Source: Nocardioides anomalus
GTDB lineage: Bacteria; Actinomycetota; Actinomycetes; Propionibacteriales; Nocardioidaceae
NCBI RefSeq assembly: GCF_011046535.1
Contig: NZ_CP049257.1
Span: forward strand, 2,542,001-2,606,000
Direction of reading: 5' to 3'
DNA length: 64,000 nucleotides
Positions within the stretch are counted from its first letter, which is position 1. The number at the start of each line of letters is the position of its first letter. Under the pieces are notes generated by a model. The model did no database searches. It had not been told where the DNA came from and worked only from the letters and a program-made list of their open reading frames with translations. Positions 16,526 to 26,351 of the stretch are shown here, in pieces. A program made the position numbers and the translations under genes.

Positions 16526-17454
16526 ACTTTCCGGAAGAACTCCCCCAGCCGCTGCTCCCCGCCCGGGCAGGTGACGTTGACGTCGCGGGCGTCCTCGACC
16601 CACTGGGCCAGCACCGCCTCGCCGCCCTGGATCGACCAGTCCTCGCCGCACCGGCTCTCGGCCTCGGACCGCGAGGTCTGGCCGGCGGCGCGCCACTCGG
16701 GCACGCCGAGGCTCAGGTCGCCGACCAGCCCGGACCAGATGGCCGGCGTGGAGTAGACCCCGACCCGGTAGCCCGCGTCGAGGTAGCCCTGCGCGGCGCC
16801 GAGCACCACCTCGGCGTTGGCCGCCGTGCTGGTCGACCACTCGTAGTGCGGCACCTGCTCGACGTCGAGCCAGACCACCGGCGAGTCGAGGCCGGCCGCC
16901 TCCATCGACGCGATGTTGAACTCCGCTTGGGCGTGACCGGCCTCCTGGAGCCCGCCGTACTGCTGCTGGGCGGCGTCGTCGGGCCAGCTGATCACGGAGT
17001 ACGCCGAGACGAGCAGCCCCCGCCCCTCGGCCCAGGCCACCTGGTCGGCCAGGCAGGGGTTGGCGTGGAAGCCGGGGCCGTTGGTGAGTCCGATGACGAC
17101 GTACTCCGCCTGGGCGGTGGGCATCGGCTGACCCGAGGTCTCCTTGTAGGGGATGCCCATCCCGGGCGGGCACTGCGGCCAGCTGATGTCGGCGCCGAGC
17201 ACCGGGCCGTCGCGCGGCGGGATCGACGCGCCCTCGGCGTTCAGCTGCGCCGCCTGCTCCTGGGCAGCGGCGGCCAGCTTGACCAGGGACTCGTGCCGCT
17301 CGAGCACCTGCGGGTCCACCGGCGGTGCGGTGGGCGGCGCGGCCGACGACGCGCTCGGGGACGCGGGCTCCGGTGCGGCGGTGCCGTCGTCCGAGGAGGC
17401 GCTGCCGCAGCCGGCCAGCAGCACGGCCGCCGCCGCGAGCGGCAGCAGCCTCAC
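16522..17454 (-). CDS. Lipoprotein with a glycoside-hydrolase-like (GH25-type) domain
   Basis: A 310-aa predicted lipoprotein. The signal peptide ends in the lipobox L-L-A-G-C at residues 12-16, so the mature protein is anchored by lipid outside the membrane. A Ser/Pro/Ala-rich linker follows, then a barrel domain starting G-A-D-I-S-W-P-Q-C-P near residue 85 with W-L-D-V-E-Q-V-P (candidate acidic active site) and V-G-V-Y-S-T-P-A-I-W. This resembles GH25-like or Rv2525c-like domains; a muralytic role is possible but unproven. GTG 17454 overlaps the upstream methyltransferase stop (GTGA). Confidence 0.72.
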   Translation of the reverse strand: MRLLPLAAAAVLLAGCGSASSDDGTAAPEPASPSASSAAPPTAPPVDPQVLERHESLVKLAAAAQEQAAQLNAEGASIPPRDGPVLGADISWPQCPPGMGIPYKETSGQPMPTAQAEYVVIGLTNGPGFHANPCLADQVAWAEGRGLLVSAYSVISWPDDAAQQQYGGLQEAGHAQAEFNIASMEAAGLDSPVVWLDVEQVPHYEWSTSTAANAEVVLGAAQGYLDAGYRVGVYSTPAIWSGLVGDLSLGVPEWRAAGQTSRSEAESRCGEDWSIQGGEAVLAQWVEDARDVNVTCPGGEQRLGEFFRKV

Positions 17455-18203
17455 CCCTTCTCCCAGACCGAGACGTGCGACTCGCTCTCGGCGGTGAACG
17501 GCGTGCGGTCCCACCACTCGTAGCGCTCGCGCAGCTCCATCCCGGCCAGCCGGGCCATCAGGTCCAGCTCGGCGGGCCAGGCGTAGCGGAACGGCACCGA
17601 CGCGCGGCGGTAGGTCCCGTCCTCGGTCAGCGTGTAGTGGTGCGACCACATCAGCTGGGTGACGGGGTCGTACTCGTCGACGCCGACGTGCTCCTCGCTG
17701 TGGTCGAAGACCCGGAACTGCCGGCCGTCCTGGGCGCCGAGCACCCCCGGCACGCTCGTCTCCACCACGAAGCAGCCGCCGGGGCGCAGGTGCCGGGCGG
17801 CGTTGGCGAACGTCGCGACCTGGGCCTCCTGCGAGGCGACGTTCCCGATGGTGTTGAAGACCAGGTAGACCAGGTCGAACTCCCCCACCAGCCCCACGCC
17901 GGCCTGGGTGGTGCTGAAGTCGCCGAGCTCGACCGGGATCTCTGCGCCGCGGGGCTTGGCCCGCAGGCGGGCGACCATGGCCTCGGACAGGTCGATGCCG
18001 TGCACCTCGACCCCGCGCGCGGCCAGCGGCAGCGCGACCCGACCGGTGCCGATGGCCAGCTCCAGCGCACGACCGCCGTCCCCGGCCAGGTCGGCCAGGA
18101 AGCCCGACTCCTCCTCCAGGTGCGCCGCGGAGAACCGCACGTCCGCCTCGTCGTCGTACGACGCGGCGACGCGCTCCCCGAAGTGGTTGGCCAGGTCGCT
18201 CAA
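17451..18203 (-). CDS. Class I SAM-dependent methyltransferase
   Basis: A 250-aa cytoplasmic methyltransferase. Motif I is A-L-E-L-A-I-G-T-G-R-V-A-L-P-L near residue 48, followed by G-I-D-L-S-E-A-M and a motif II region F-D-L-V-Y-L-V-F-N-T-I-G-N. The C-terminal half (Y-W-P-A-E-L-D and E-W-W-D-R-T-P-F) fits small-molecule methyltransferases. The substrate is not evident. The gene starts 12 nt after the thrS stop and is probably co-transcribed with thrS and the lipoprotein. Confidence 0.85.
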   Translation of the reverse strand: MSDLANHFGERVAASYDDEADVRFSAAHLEEESGFLADLAGDGGRALELAIGTGRVALPLAARGVEVHGIDLSEAMVARLRAKPRGAEIPVELGDFSTTQAGVGLVGEFDLVYLVFNTIGNVASQEAQVATFANAARHLRPGGCFVVETSVPGVLGAQDGRQFRVFDHSEEHVGVDEYDPVTQLMWSHHYTLTEDGTYRRASVPFRYAWPAELDLMARLAGMELRERYEWWDRTPFTAESESHVSVWEKG

Positions 18204-18215
18204 CGCTCGCTCAGC

Positions 18216-20204
18216 TCACACCTGCTCGCGCGACTCCACCGCGGCGACGACGCGCGCGATCGCGTCCTCCACCGACACGCCGTTGTCCTGGTGGCCGTCG
18301 CGGTAGCGGAACGAGACCGCACCGGCGGCCACGTCGTCGTCTCCCGCGATCATCATGAACGGCACCTTCTGGAGCTGGGCGTTGCGGATCTTCTTCTGCA
18401 TCCGGTCGTCGGACTCGTCGACCTCGACGCGGATCCCGGCCTTCTGCAGTTGCCGCGCGACGTCGTACAGGTAGTCAACGTGCCGCTCGGCGATCGGGAT
18501 GCCCTGGACCTGCACCGGCGCCAGCCAGGGCGGGAACGCTCCGGCGTAGTGCTCGACCAGGACACCCAGGAACCGCTCGATGGAGCCGAACTTCGCGGAG
18601 TGGATCATCACCGGCTGCTGGCGGGTGCCGTCGGCGGCCTGGTACTCCAGGTCGAAGCCCTTGGGCTGGTTGAAGTCGTACTGGATGGTCGAGAGCTGCC
18701 AGGTCCGGCCGATCGCGTCGCGCGCCTGCACCGAGATCTTGGGGCCGTAGAACGCCGCCCCACCGGGGTCGGCGACCAGCTCGAGCCCGGACTCCTCGGC
18801 CGCCTGCTGGAGCACCGCGGTGGCGGTGGCCCAGTCCTCGTCGGTGCCGACGAACTTGTCCGGCTTGGAGTCGTCGCGGGTGGAGAGCTCGAGGTAGAAG
18901 TCGTCGATCCCGAAGTCGCGCAGCAGGCTGAGGCAGAAGTCCAGCAGGTGCTTGATCTCGGCGTCGGCCTGCTCCGGGGTGATGTAGGAGTGCGAGTCGT
19001 CCTGGGTCATGCCGCGCACCCGGGTCAGGCCGTGGACCACGCCGGACTTCTCGTAGCGGTAGACGCCGCCGAACTCGAACAGCCGCAGCGGCAGCTCGCG
19101 GTAGGACCGTCCGCGCGAGCGGAAGATCAGGTTGTGCATGGGGCAGTTCATGGCCTTGAGGTAGTAGTTCGCGCCCTCGAGCTCCATGGGCGGGAACATC
19201 CCGTCGGCGTAGTACGGCAGGTGCCCGGAGAGGTGGAAGGTCCCCTCCTTGCTGATGTGCGGGGTCCCGACGTACTGGAACCCCTCCTCGATGTGCCGGC
19301 GGCGGACGTAGTCCTCCATCTCCCGCTTGATGACCCCGCCCTTGGGGTGGAAGACCGCGAGGCCGGAGCCGAGCTCGTCGGGGAAGGAGTAGAGGTCGAG
19401 GTCGCGGCCGAGCTTGCGGTGGTCGCGCTTCTCGGCCTCCTCGAGCCGGTGCAGGTGCTCCTCCAGCGCCTCCTTGGACTCCCACGCGGTGCCGTAGATG
19501 CGCTGCAGCTGCTTGTTCTTCTCGTCGCCGCGCCAGTACGCCGCCGCGGTGCGCATCAGCCTGAACGCGGGGATCCGCTTGGTGGTCGGCAGGTGCGGGC
19601 CGCGGCACAGGTCGCTCCACGCGACCTCGCCGTCGCGACGGACGTTGTCGTAGATGGTGAGCTCGCCGGCGCCGACCTCGACGCTCGCGCCCTCGGCCGC
19701 GTCGTCGCTCTTGCCCGAGCCCTTGAGGCCGATGAGCTCGATCTTGTAGGGCTCGTCCTTCAGCTCGTCCAGCGCGTCGGCGTCGGTGGTGACGCGCCGG
19801 GAGAACCGCTGGCCCTCCTTGATGATCTTGCGCATCCGGGTCTCGATCTTCTCGAGGTCCTCGGGCACGAACGGGGTCGGCACGTCGAAGTCGTAGTAGA
19901 AGCCGTCGCGCACCGGCGGGCCGATGCCGAGCTTGGCCTCCGGGAAGAGGTCCTGGACCGCCTGGGCCATCACGTGGGCGGCCGAGTGGCGCAGGATGTC
20001 GTGGCCGTCGGCGCTGTCGATCGCCACGCCCTCGACCTCGTCGCCGTCCTGGAGCTCGTAGGCGAGGTCCTTGAGCGCGCCGTTGACGCGGGCGGCGATG
20101 ACGTCCGGCTGGTCCTGGAACGGCTCCCAGGCCTTGGTGCCCGTCGTGACCTGCCGCTCCTCACGCTGACCTGCGTGGACGAGGGCGATCTTCAGCTCGG
20201 ACAT
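18216..20204 (-). CDS. thrS: Threonine--tRNA ligase
   Basis: Class II aminoacyl-tRNA synthetase of 662 aa. Domains in order: N-terminal TGS domain (residues 1-65), editing domain with H-S-A-A-H-V-M and a later C-R-G-P-H, catalytic core about residues 270-540 (A-M-N-C-P-M-H, the zinc Cys/His site; [15 protein letters not shown]), and an anticodon-binding domain with H-V-D-Y-L-Y. It charges tRNA-Thr. ATG 20204 begins M-S-E-L-K-I. No T-box is expected or seen in the short upstream gap, which carries a hairpin. Confidence 0.97.
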   Translation of the reverse strand: MSELKIALVHAGQREERQVTTGTKAWEPFQDQPDVIAARVNGALKDLAYELQDGDEVEGVAIDSADGHDILRHSAAHVMAQAVQDLFPEAKLGIGPPVRDGFYYDFDVPTPFVPEDLEKIETRMRKIIKEGQRFSRRVTTDADALDELKDEPYKIELIGLKGSGKSDDAAEGASVEVGAGELTIYDNVRRDGEVAWSDLCRGPHLPTTKRIPAFRLMRTAAAYWRGDEKNKQLQRIYGTAWESKEALEEHLHRLEEAEKRDHRKLGRDLDLYSFPDELGSGLAVFHPKGGVIKREMEDYVRRRHIEEGFQYVGTPHISKEGTFHLSGHLPYYADGMFPPMELEGANYYLKAMNCPMHNLIFRSRGRSYRELPLRLFEFGGVYRYEKSGVVHGLTRVRGMTQDDSHSYITPEQADAEIKHLLDFCLSLLRDFGIDDFYLELSTRDDSKPDKFVGTDEDWATATAVLQQAAEESGLELVADPGGAAFYGPKISVQARDAIGRTWQLSTIQYDFNQPKGFDLEYQAADGTRQQPVMIHSAKFGSIERFLGVLVEHYAGAFPPWLAPVQVQGIPIAERHVDYLYDVARQLQKAGIRVEVDESDDRMQKKIRNAQLQKVPFMMIAGDDDVAAGAVSFRYRDGHQDNGVSVEDAIARVVAAVESREQV

Positions 20205-20231
20205 GGGGCGATCGTAACGACGGGCCCGCGG

Positions 20232-20264
20232 GCGCCGCGCCCCGGTTTCCCCGGGGCGCGGCGC
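20232..20264 (-). terminator. Strong GC hairpin between TSP3 gene and thrS
   Basis: A perfect 14-bp stem (GCGCCGCGCCCCGG and its complement) with a 5-nt loop begins 15 nt after the TSP3 gene stop. It lacks a U-tract, as often in high-GC genomes. It probably separates the TSP3 transcript from thrS. Confidence 0.6.
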
Positions 20265-20279
20265 TCACGTCCGGCCGGG

Positions 20280-22586
20280 CTACCGCCTCGGCGCGCTGCG
20301 CGAGTCCGCGGGGTCGGCGCCGAGCCGGACCTCGCGACCGTCGCTCACGCCACCGCCGTCGGTGTCGTAGTTCAGCGGGTCGGTGCGGTGCCGGTCGTAG
20401 GCCTTGTTGCGCGAGCCCTTGATCTCCTCGCGGTCGGTGAGGCCGTCGTGGTCGGAGTCCTTGACCGCCGGGTTGCTGAACAGCCGCCGCAGGGTCACGA
20501 CGCCCTTCGTGGTGCGCACCTGCTGGTGGATCCGCTTGCCCTTGACCTCCTTGCCGTCCGCGAGCCCGTCGCCGTCGGTGTCCTTGCCGCACGGGTTGGT
20601 CCGCACGACGCCGATGACCTGGGTCTGGTGGTGGCGCAGCTTGACCCGGCGGTTGATCCGGAAGCCGTTCCACTCCGTGGCGTCGAGCAGCCTGTCGTGG
20701 TCGGTGTCCGGGCTCAGCGGGTCGGTCCGGCACGTCGTGCCGGCCAGGCCGAGGACCTCCTGGCCGTCGCTGAGCCCGTCGCCGTCGGTGTCCGCCTTGG
20801 CCGGGTCCGTGCCCAGCTGCTGCTCGCGCGTGGTGGACAGGCCGTCGCCGTCCGGGTCGCCCGGCGTACCGGGACCACCTGGGCCGCCGGGGACCGACGG
20901 CAGGTCGTCGGCCGCGTCGAGCGGGTCGGAGTGCCGGCCCACCTCGGTGCCGTCGGGCACGCCGCCGCCGTCGGTGTCCGCCTTCTTCGGGTCGGTGCCG
21001 TAGGCGTGCACCTCGGCGCCGTCGAGCAGCCCGTCGTCGTCGGTGTCCGCGTCGTGCGGGTCGGTGCCGAGCGTGGCCTCCTCGCCGTCGGTGAGGCCGT
21101 CCTGGTCGGCGTCGGCCAGGCCGGCGACGTCGTCGGCCGGGTTCAGCGGGTCGGTCCCGTTGAGGACCTCGGCGCCGTCGCCCACGCCGCCGTTGTCGGT
21201 GTCGGTGTCCAGCGGGTCGGTGCCACGGGTGACCTCGTCGCCGTCGTCGAGGCCGTCACCGTCGGTGTCGGCCTTGAGGGGGTCGGTGTGCCGCACGTTG
21301 ACCTCGTTGCCGTCCGTCAGGCCGTCGCCGTCGGTGTCCGCGACCTTCGGGTCGGTGTGCGACGTGCCGATCTCGACCCCGTCGGACAGCCCGTCGCCGT
21401 CGGTGTCGGCCTTCTTCGGGTCGGTGCCGTAGGTGTGCACCTCGGCGCCGTCCTTGACGCCGTCGCCGTCGGTGTCGGGGTTGTTGGGGTTGGTCCCGGC
21501 CGCCTGCTCCTCGGCGTTGGTCAGGCCGTCGCCGTCCGGGTCGTCGCTGGTGGGGACCGAGCAGTCCACGCCGCCCGCGGGCGCCTGGGCCGAGACCGCC
21601 ATCGGCGCCGTGCCGAGGCTGACCGTGGCCAGCGGCAGCGCGCTCGGGCCGACCCGCAGCTCGACGCGCAGCAGGTCGTCCAGCGTGGCCTGGCCGAGCG
21701 CGCCCTGGGAGGCGTTGGTCGGCGTGAAGGCGGTGATCCTCAGGCTGATGTCGAGCAGCGGGTTGCTGGGCAGCACGACCGGGACCGTGACCGGCTGGCC
21801 GTTGAGCGGGATCGGCACCGTCTGGGGTCCGACCACCGCGGTGATCGTCGGCGGGTCGACCAGCTGCACGGTGCCCGTCGTGCCGTTCGAGGTCGCCCGC
21901 AGCGTGACCGGGTCCGAGACGTGCACCTGCACCTGGCCGCCGAGCAGCCGGAGGTCGCCGACGGTCGTCGTCGCGGTCGAGACCACGTCGCTGCGACCGT
22001 CCTGGCGGTCCACCAGCTCGGTCGTCGCGGTGGTCGCCGAGGCGCCGACGTGGGCCAGGTACGGCACCCCCGGCAGGCCGTCGCCGACGGCCGCCGTGGC
22101 CAGGGTCGTGGTGCTCCTGGAGACGAGTCGGCGGCCGCCGACGGACGGTACGCACGGCGTACCGTCCGCCGCGACCACCGAGCCACTGGTCAACCCCACA
22201 TCAGCCAGCGGGCCCAGTGGTACGTCGACCAGCTCGCGGCTCAGCGGACCCGACGTCGGCGGCGCCGCGGTCTGCACCGAGTCGACCGGCAACCGGTTGC
22301 CGAGCAGGTCGAGGTCGAGGTTGGCCGACTGCGCCGTCGCGCGGGTCGCGCTGGCGCCGTCGGCGGTCGCCTGCGCGTGCCCGACCCTGAGGGTCGTCAG
22401 CGTGCCGGCGTTGGGCAGCAGGCTCGGCAGGACCTGGACCTTCGCGAGGTCGAGCAGGTCGCCGTGAGCACTGGCGGTGTAGCCCTGGGAGGGAGGAGCC
22501 GCGGGCGCCGCCGACGCCGACTGGCCGGGCAGCAGCCAGGCCGTCGTGAGGGCGCACGCGACGGCGAGGGGGAGGGAACGTCGCAT
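20280..22586 (-). CDS. Secreted thrombospondin type 3 (calcium-binding) repeat protein
   Basis: A 768-aa exported protein. The signal peptide runs to about residue 27 ([12 protein letters not shown]). Residues 30-340 are a beta-rich domain without clear homology. From residue 345 to the end there are about 15 repeats of the type D-x-D-x-D-G-L-x-D-x-x-E, spaced mostly 15-22 residues, the pattern of thrombospondin type 3 calcium sites. No LPxTG or membrane anchor is seen, so it is probably secreted or wall-associated. ATG 22586 starts M-R-R-S-L-P-L. The strict acidic repeat suggests a calcium-stiffened rod. Confidence 0.85.
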   Translation of the reverse strand: MRRSLPLAVACALTTAWLLPGQSASAAPAAPPSQGYTASAHGDLLDLAKVQVLPSLLPNAGTLTTLRVGHAQATADGASATRATAQSANLDLDLLGNRLPVDSVQTAAPPTSGPLSRELVDVPLGPLADVGLTSGSVVAADGTPCVPSVGGRRLVSRSTTTLATAAVGDGLPGVPYLAHVGASATTATTELVDRQDGRSDVVSTATTTVGDLRLLGGQVQVHVSDPVTLRATSNGTTGTVQLVDPPTITAVVGPQTVPIPLNGQPVTVPVVLPSNPLLDISLRITAFTPTNASQGALGQATLDDLLRVELRVGPSALPLATVSLGTAPMAVSAQAPAGGVDCSVPTSDDPDGDGLTNAEEQAAGTNPNNPDTDGDGVKDGAEVHTYGTDPKKADTDGDGLSDGVEIGTSHTDPKVADTDGDGLTDGNEVNVRHTDPLKADTDGDGLDDGDEVTRGTDPLDTDTDNGGVGDGAEVLNGTDPLNPADDVAGLADADQDGLTDGEEATLGTDPHDADTDDDGLLDGAEVHAYGTDPKKADTDGGGVPDGTEVGRHSDPLDAADDLPSVPGGPGGPGTPGDPDGDGLSTTREQQLGTDPAKADTDGDGLSDGQEVLGLAGTTCRTDPLSPDTDHDRLLDATEWNGFRINRRVKLRHHQTQVIGVVRTNPCGKDTDGDGLADGKEVKGKRIHQQVRTTKGVVTLRRLFSNPAVKDSDHDGLTDREEIKGSRNKAYDRHRTDPLNYDTDGGGVSDGREVRLGADPADSRSAPRR

Positions 22587-22722
22587 GGTGGAGTTGTCCT
22601 TGTGGGGTTGGGATTCCGGTCCGAGGACGCCCCCCAGGGCTCCGCGCGCGAGCCCCGTGCCCCGCTTCGTGCTCGCCCAGCGAAACACGGTCGTCGCCGT
22701 GCTCGTCGCGGGAAATGCAGAA

Positions 22723-22742
22723 AGCCACCCGAGTGGGTGGCT
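22723..22742 (-). terminator. Intrinsic terminator after tRNA-Val(CAC)
   Basis: On the minus strand AGCCACCC-ACTC-GGGTGGCT forms an 8-bp stem with a 4-nt loop, followed by TTTC. It lies 30 nt beyond the tRNA 3' end and ahead of the TSP3 gene. Confidence 0.7.
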
Positions 22743-22772
22743 GTCTGATGCTGCTGGTCTTGCTGGTCTTGC

Positions 22773-22847
22773 TGGTGGGCGATACTGGGTTCGAACCAGT
22801 GACCTCTTCGGTGTGAACGAAGCGCGCTACCACTGCGCCAATCGCCC
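22773..22847 (-). tRNA. tRNA-Val (anticodon CAC)
   Basis: 75 nt including an encoded CCA. The acceptor stem GGGCGAT/ATCGCCC, D-arm GGCGCAGTGGTAGCG, anticodon arm CTTCG-TTCACAC-CGAAG with CAC, and T-loop TTCGAAC are all present. It decodes GUG. It differs from the tRNA-Val(GAC) at 23995-24069 by four bases and lies in the opposite orientation. Confidence 0.95.
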
Positions 22848-22870
22848 CGGCGACGAGCGACTCTAGTGCA

Positions 22871-23698
22871 TCACCCGAGGTGCTCCAGCATCGCCGCCTC
22901 GCGCTCGGCCCAGGCCCGCGCCGCGGCCTGGGTGACCGGGCCCGGCACCGGCAGCGCGCGGCCGTCCCAGTGGCTCACCGGCTGCACGTCTCGCGTGGTG
23001 CTGACGAGGAAGACCTCGCTCGCCTCGCGCTGGATCCGCGCGAGCGGCTCGTCGACCTCGCCCCCGCCGTACCACTCGAGCAGCAGGGCCCGCGTCACCC
23101 CGGCCAGGCACCCGCTGGCCAGGGACGGCGTCCGCAGCTCGCCGTCGAGCACGTAGAAGACGTTGGACCCCGTCCCCTCGCACAGGTCGCCCGCGAGGTT
23201 GGCCATCACCGCCTCCTCCGCGCCCTGCTCCTGGGCGTGGGCGAGCATGACGACGTTCTCGGCGTACGACGTGGTCTTGAGCCCGGCCAGCGCCCCCCGC
23301 TCGTTGCGCGGCCACGGGGCCGTCGCCACCCGCACCCGCTCCGCCGCGGGCGGCAGGGGCGCCGCCACGACCACCAGCGTCGGCTCCCCGTCGCCCCGCC
23401 CGGAGCCCAGCGGTGCCGGACCCGCCGTGTAGGTGATCCGGATCCGGCTGAGCGCCTCCCCCGGCTCCAGCACCGCCGCCACCGCCCGGCGCACCACGTC
23501 CAGGTCCGGCTCCGGCAGGCCCAGCCCGACGGCCGAGCGCGCCAGCCGCTCGAGGTGCAGGCCCAGCGCGAACGGCCGCCCGCCGACCGCCTTGACCGCC
23601 TCGAACACGCCGTCCCCGACCGTGAACCCGTGGTCGCTCACCGCCACCGCCGGCCCCGTCGGATCCGCCACCACCGAGCCGCCCACCCACACCCGCAC
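22871..23698 (-). CDS. Class IV aminotransferase, probably aminodeoxychorismate lyase-like
   Basis: A 275-aa fold-type IV PLP enzyme. It carries G-F-T-V-G-D-G-V-F-E-A near the start, the PLP Lys in G-L-K-T-T-S-Y-A-E-N near residue 155, E-A-V-M-A-N near 180, and L-C-E-G-T-G-S-N-V-F near 192. This set fits 4-amino-4-deoxychorismate lyase (PabC, folate synthesis) and related branched-chain or D-amino acid aminotransferases; the choice is not proven. Two adjacent GTG codons (23701 and 23698) can start it. The downstream tRNA-Val(CAC) begins 23 nt after its stop on the same strand. Confidence 0.82.
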   Translation of the reverse strand: MRVWVGGSVVADPTGPAVAVSDHGFTVGDGVFEAVKAVGGRPFALGLHLERLARSAVGLGLPEPDLDVVRRAVAAVLEPGEALSRIRITYTAGPAPLGSGRGDGEPTLVVVAAPLPPAAERVRVATAPWPRNERGALAGLKTTSYAENVVMLAHAQEQGAEEAVMANLAGDLCEGTGSNVFYVLDGELRTPSLASGCLAGVTRALLLEWYGGGEVDEPLARIQREASEVFLVSTTRDVQPVSHWDGRALPVPGPVTQAAARAWAEREAAMLEHLG

Positions 23699-23800
23699 CA
23701 CCGCATCGTGGCACGCCAGGACCCCGCGAAGTTTGTCTGCCCGACACCATCGGCTACTGTTCTCACGCACTCGAGGACGGGCAACCGGACTCGGAAGCAG

Positions 23801-23873
23801 GCGGACGTAGCTCAGTTGGTAGAGCGCAACCTTGCCAAGGTTGAGGTCGCGAGTTCGAGCCTCGTCGTCCGCT
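23801..23873 (+). tRNA. tRNA-Gly (anticodon GCC)
   Basis: 73 nt. Acceptor stem GCGGACG/CGTCCGC, D-arm with AGCTCAGTTGGTAGAGC, anticodon arm CAACC-TTGCCAA-GGTTG with GCC, and T-loop TTCGAGC. The discriminator base is T and no CCA is encoded. First of a three-tRNA run. Confidence 0.96.
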
Positions 23874-23904
23874 CGGAGAGGGTCTCGGCAGACCCATCCA
23901 AGAT

Positions 23905-23975
23905 GGTGGGTTGGCCGAGAGGCGAGGCAACGGACTGCAAATCCGTCTACACGGGTTCAAATCCCGTACCCACCT
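23905..23975 (+). tRNA. tRNA-Cys (anticodon GCA)
   Basis: 71 nt. Acceptor stem GGTGGGT/ACCCACC, anticodon arm ACGGA-CTGCAAA-TCCGT with GCA, and T-loop TTCAAAT. CCA is not encoded. It lies 31 nt after tRNA-Gly and 19 nt before tRNA-Val. Confidence 0.96.
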
Positions 23976-23994
23976 CGCACGACAACTCCATCCC

Positions 23995-24069
23995 GGGCGA
24001 TTGGCGCAGTGGTAGCGCGCTTCCTTGACACGGAAGAGGTCACTGGTTCAAACCCAGTATCGCCCACCA
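23995..24069 (+). tRNA. tRNA-Val (anticodon GAC)
   Basis: 75 nt including an encoded CCA. Acceptor stem GGGCGAT/ATCGCCC, anticodon arm CTTCC-TTGACAC-GGAAG with GAC, and T-loop TTCAAAC. Last of the three-tRNA run; it differs by four bases from tRNA-Val(CAC) at 22773-22847. Confidence 0.96.
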
Positions 24070-24086
24070 GCTGTTTCCCGCAGGTC

Positions 24087-24121
24087 AGGCCTCGCTTCCG
24101 CTCTCCGCGGAGGCGGGGCCT
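24087..24121 (+). terminator. Terminator after the tRNA run
   Basis: AGGCCTCGCTTCCGC pairs with GCGGAGGCGGGGCCT (two G-U pairs) around a TCTCC loop, 17 nt after tRNA-Val, and runs into TCTGTC. A 15-bp stem of this kind is a convincing stop for tRNA transcription. Confidence 0.75.
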
Positions 24122-24348
24122 TCTGTCGCTCGGAAGGTCGGTACGCCCGGCGTGTCCCCGACACAGGCTGAGGCGAGCGACGACACACCCTGAGTACCGC
24201 TGACCACAGGCTCGGGCCGCACCCGAGACGTCGTCGAGACCCGACGCGACGGGTAGAGGTGGCACAGGCGCCAGTGCAGACGATCCCAGCCGACACGAGT
24301 CAGTGCCGAGCCTGGCGCCGTCTGCCTCAGGTGACGGCACCTCGTCAG

Positions 24349-25266
24349 CTACCCCGCCGAGGAACTGGACCACAAGGGCTGGCCCATCGAGGCGATGCCG
24401 TTGGTCAGCAACGCATCGACGTCGAGGCGCGACCGGCCAGAGGTAGCGACGTTGACCACTGAGATGGTGTGCGGCACGGCCGCGGTGACGCTGCCGGTCC
24501 ACGTGACGCTGCGGTGCAACTTGGTCGACGACCCGGTGTCGATGAAGGCCACCTGGACTCCGTCGACGAGGATGCGGGCCTTCCCACGGTCCGGTGCCCG
24601 CTCCATGACCAGTGCGAGCGGGGTGGTCGTGGCCGGTTTCTCCGGGGTGAGGCCGGCGGGGAGGTGGAAGTCCAGGCGGGCGCCCTTGGCGCTGGACTTG
24701 AGGGTGGTGCCGGCCGACCAGCATGCGCAGCTCGAGGTCGACCAGGCGCCAGTGGTGGTGGGCGGGGTGAGGTTGCCGTAGCCGTAGGAGCGGCCGTCCT
24801 GTTGGAAGACGACCGGCTGGAGGTCGATGTAGGCGGTGGAGATGTTGCCGGCACAGTCGCGGGCCCGGACGTCGATGCCGTTGAACTTGAGTGACCCTCC
24901 GCCCTCTTGGTCGTCGTAGTCGCTCACGTCTCGCGTCAGGCGTGTCTGACGACTCCACGGAGTCCAGTCGGTGGCGTACTCCTCGAACACCTCGCGTGTG
25001 CTGTAGCCGCAGATGCGCGAGGGGTCGCTGGCCGACCACTGCGCCAGCATGGTGAGCTCGGTGCTGGTCGGGTCGCCGTACCGGTCGAGCTCGGTGGCGC
25101 TGATCTGAGACTTGGGCACGAACGCGCCGCGGGCGGGCGCGGTGAGCGCCGGGGGCGTGGTGTCCGCGGTCGCTGCGGCCGTGGCGGGTGCGCTGAGAGC
25201 GACGAGTGCGGCTCCGATGACCGCCGCGGTGGCGGACACGGACGTCAGCGCTGTGCGACGCGCCAT
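24349..25266 (-). CDS. Exported protein of unknown function
   Basis: A 305-aa secreted protein. ATG 25266 opens M-A-R-R-T-A-L-T-S with a signal peptide whose core is A-V-I-G-A-A-L-V-A-L-S-A-P, probably cut after A-T-A-A-A. The mature part begins T-T-P-P-A-L-T-A-P and contains an S-D-P-S-R-I-C-G-Y-S segment, four further Cys, and V-R-A-R-D-C-A-G-N, a phrase frequent in Ig-like repeat proteins. The C-terminal half looks like a jelly-roll carbohydrate-binding module, but no family is certain. It stands alone beyond the tRNA cluster with about 280 bp of non-coding DNA on its 3' side. Confidence 0.7.
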   Translation of the reverse strand: MARRTALTSVSATAAVIGAALVALSAPATAAATADTTPPALTAPARGAFVPKSQISATELDRYGDPTSTELTMLAQWSASDPSRICGYSTREVFEEYATDWTPWSRQTRLTRDVSDYDDQEGGGSLKFNGIDVRARDCAGNISTAYIDLQPVVFQQDGRSYGYGNLTPPTTTGAWSTSSCACWSAGTTLKSSAKGARLDFHLPAGLTPEKPATTTPLALVMERAPDRGKARILVDGVQVAFIDTGSSTKLHRSVTWTGSVTAAVPHTISVVNVATSGRSRLDVDALLTNGIASMGQPLWSSSSAG

Positions 25267-25422
25267 GTGATCTCCCCGGTAGCTCGGTGGAGAACAACCC
25301 TGCAACGCGGTCTTGACGCGCGTCATCTCCTAGATCCGGTATGCACCGACCGACGACCTTGCGTCGAGACCAGCGTCGAGCGCCCGTGGCTGTCGCCGAC
25401 GGAGCGGCACGTGGGTTCGACC

Positions 25423-25619
25423 CGATCCCCCGATCAGCCGATCCCAAGGCCGCCCCGCCGGCCCCAGAGCGGAAAGTGTCCCACGGTGTGTTCACGTTCC
25501 GTACATCTCACGGGGTGAGGTTGGCGACAGCGTGGTGAGCGACGATCGAGCGAACCCGGACGTAGCGTCGAGGTTGAGGTCGTGTCGCCGCTTCGATCCC
25601 CCAGGCGGCGGCGCGGCCG
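25423..25619. repeat. Non-coding repeat module, copy 1
   Basis: The left part, 25423-25463, starts CGATCCCCCGATCAGCCGA and matches copy 2 at 38 of 41 positions. The right part, about 25560-25619, contains a 21-nt block (25588-25608) around TTCGATCCCCCAGGCGG that is identical in copy 2. The two parts begin 165 bp apart here and 164 bp apart in copy 2; the DNA between them is poorly conserved. Confidence 0.7.
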
Positions 25620-26351
25620 CCCGTTCAGTGAGGCGAGCGCCCGAGCACGCACGGACCCCGGGCCGTGGCGTGGTTGCTCGTCAGGGGTGGTCGCTTCCGC
25701 CGACCTCGGGTGACCTCCCAGCCCCGTCGATGACGGGCCGGCTGTCGGCAGCCGGCGCCAGCGGCCACGAACATGACCACCACGCAACGGTCGTCGCGCC
25801 GACACACGCCCTGCGTACGCCCGGAGCACTGACCAGCTCTGAACCGCAGGTCAGGAGCGTTTCACCCCCGGCTCTCGTCCTGGAGGACCTGCACGCTTGC
25901 CGGGCGAGTCCCGGGCAGTCCGACCGCCGTCGACCCGATCGTCGTCCAGAACACCGGACGCGGCTGCGCCATCCGGTGGGCCGTCGGCGGGCCGGCGGCG
26001 CCTCCCGACTCGACGCCCCCCGGCCACCCAGCCGAGCGGCGACGACGTCCCACGGCTACTCGGCCGGTCGCCCTTGTCGAACTGCGGGCCGCGCGCCCAT
26101 CCCGACCGACCTCCCTGATCCTGGGGAAACCGCAACCGGGCGTCCCAGCCCACCCCACGACGCGTCCTACGGTGGCCAGGACGCGCCCCTCCGGGTGTCG
26201 GCCCCGGGGGGTTCTTCGTGGGGCGGGAGGGGTGCGTCTACCACCTCGCCGACCGGTGGGCGGCTGCGCGTACAGGGCGTCCGCAACCGGCCGCGGCGCG
26301 GCCGGGTCGGCCGGCGGTGACGAGGGGCCGGCGGAGCACCGGAACTCGGCT

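Noticed and set aside
20900..21500. Regularly spaced short repeats in the DNA, considered as a possible CRISPR or tandem array
   Set aside because: They encode the D-x-D-x-D-G calcium repeats of the TSP3 protein in frame, vary in sequence and are not separated by unique spacers of constant length.
17325..22748. An 1800-codon open frame antisense to thrS and the TSP3 protein
   Set aside because: Open only because of high GC at third positions. Its protein is low-complexity, and the opposite strand encodes well-supported proteins over the same DNA.
25532..26320. A 262-codon plus-strand frame in the gene-poor region
   Set aside because: Composition is Arg/Pro/Gly-rich with no motif, no ribosome-binding site, and it crosses one repeat copy. 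It looks like non-coding GC-rich DNA.
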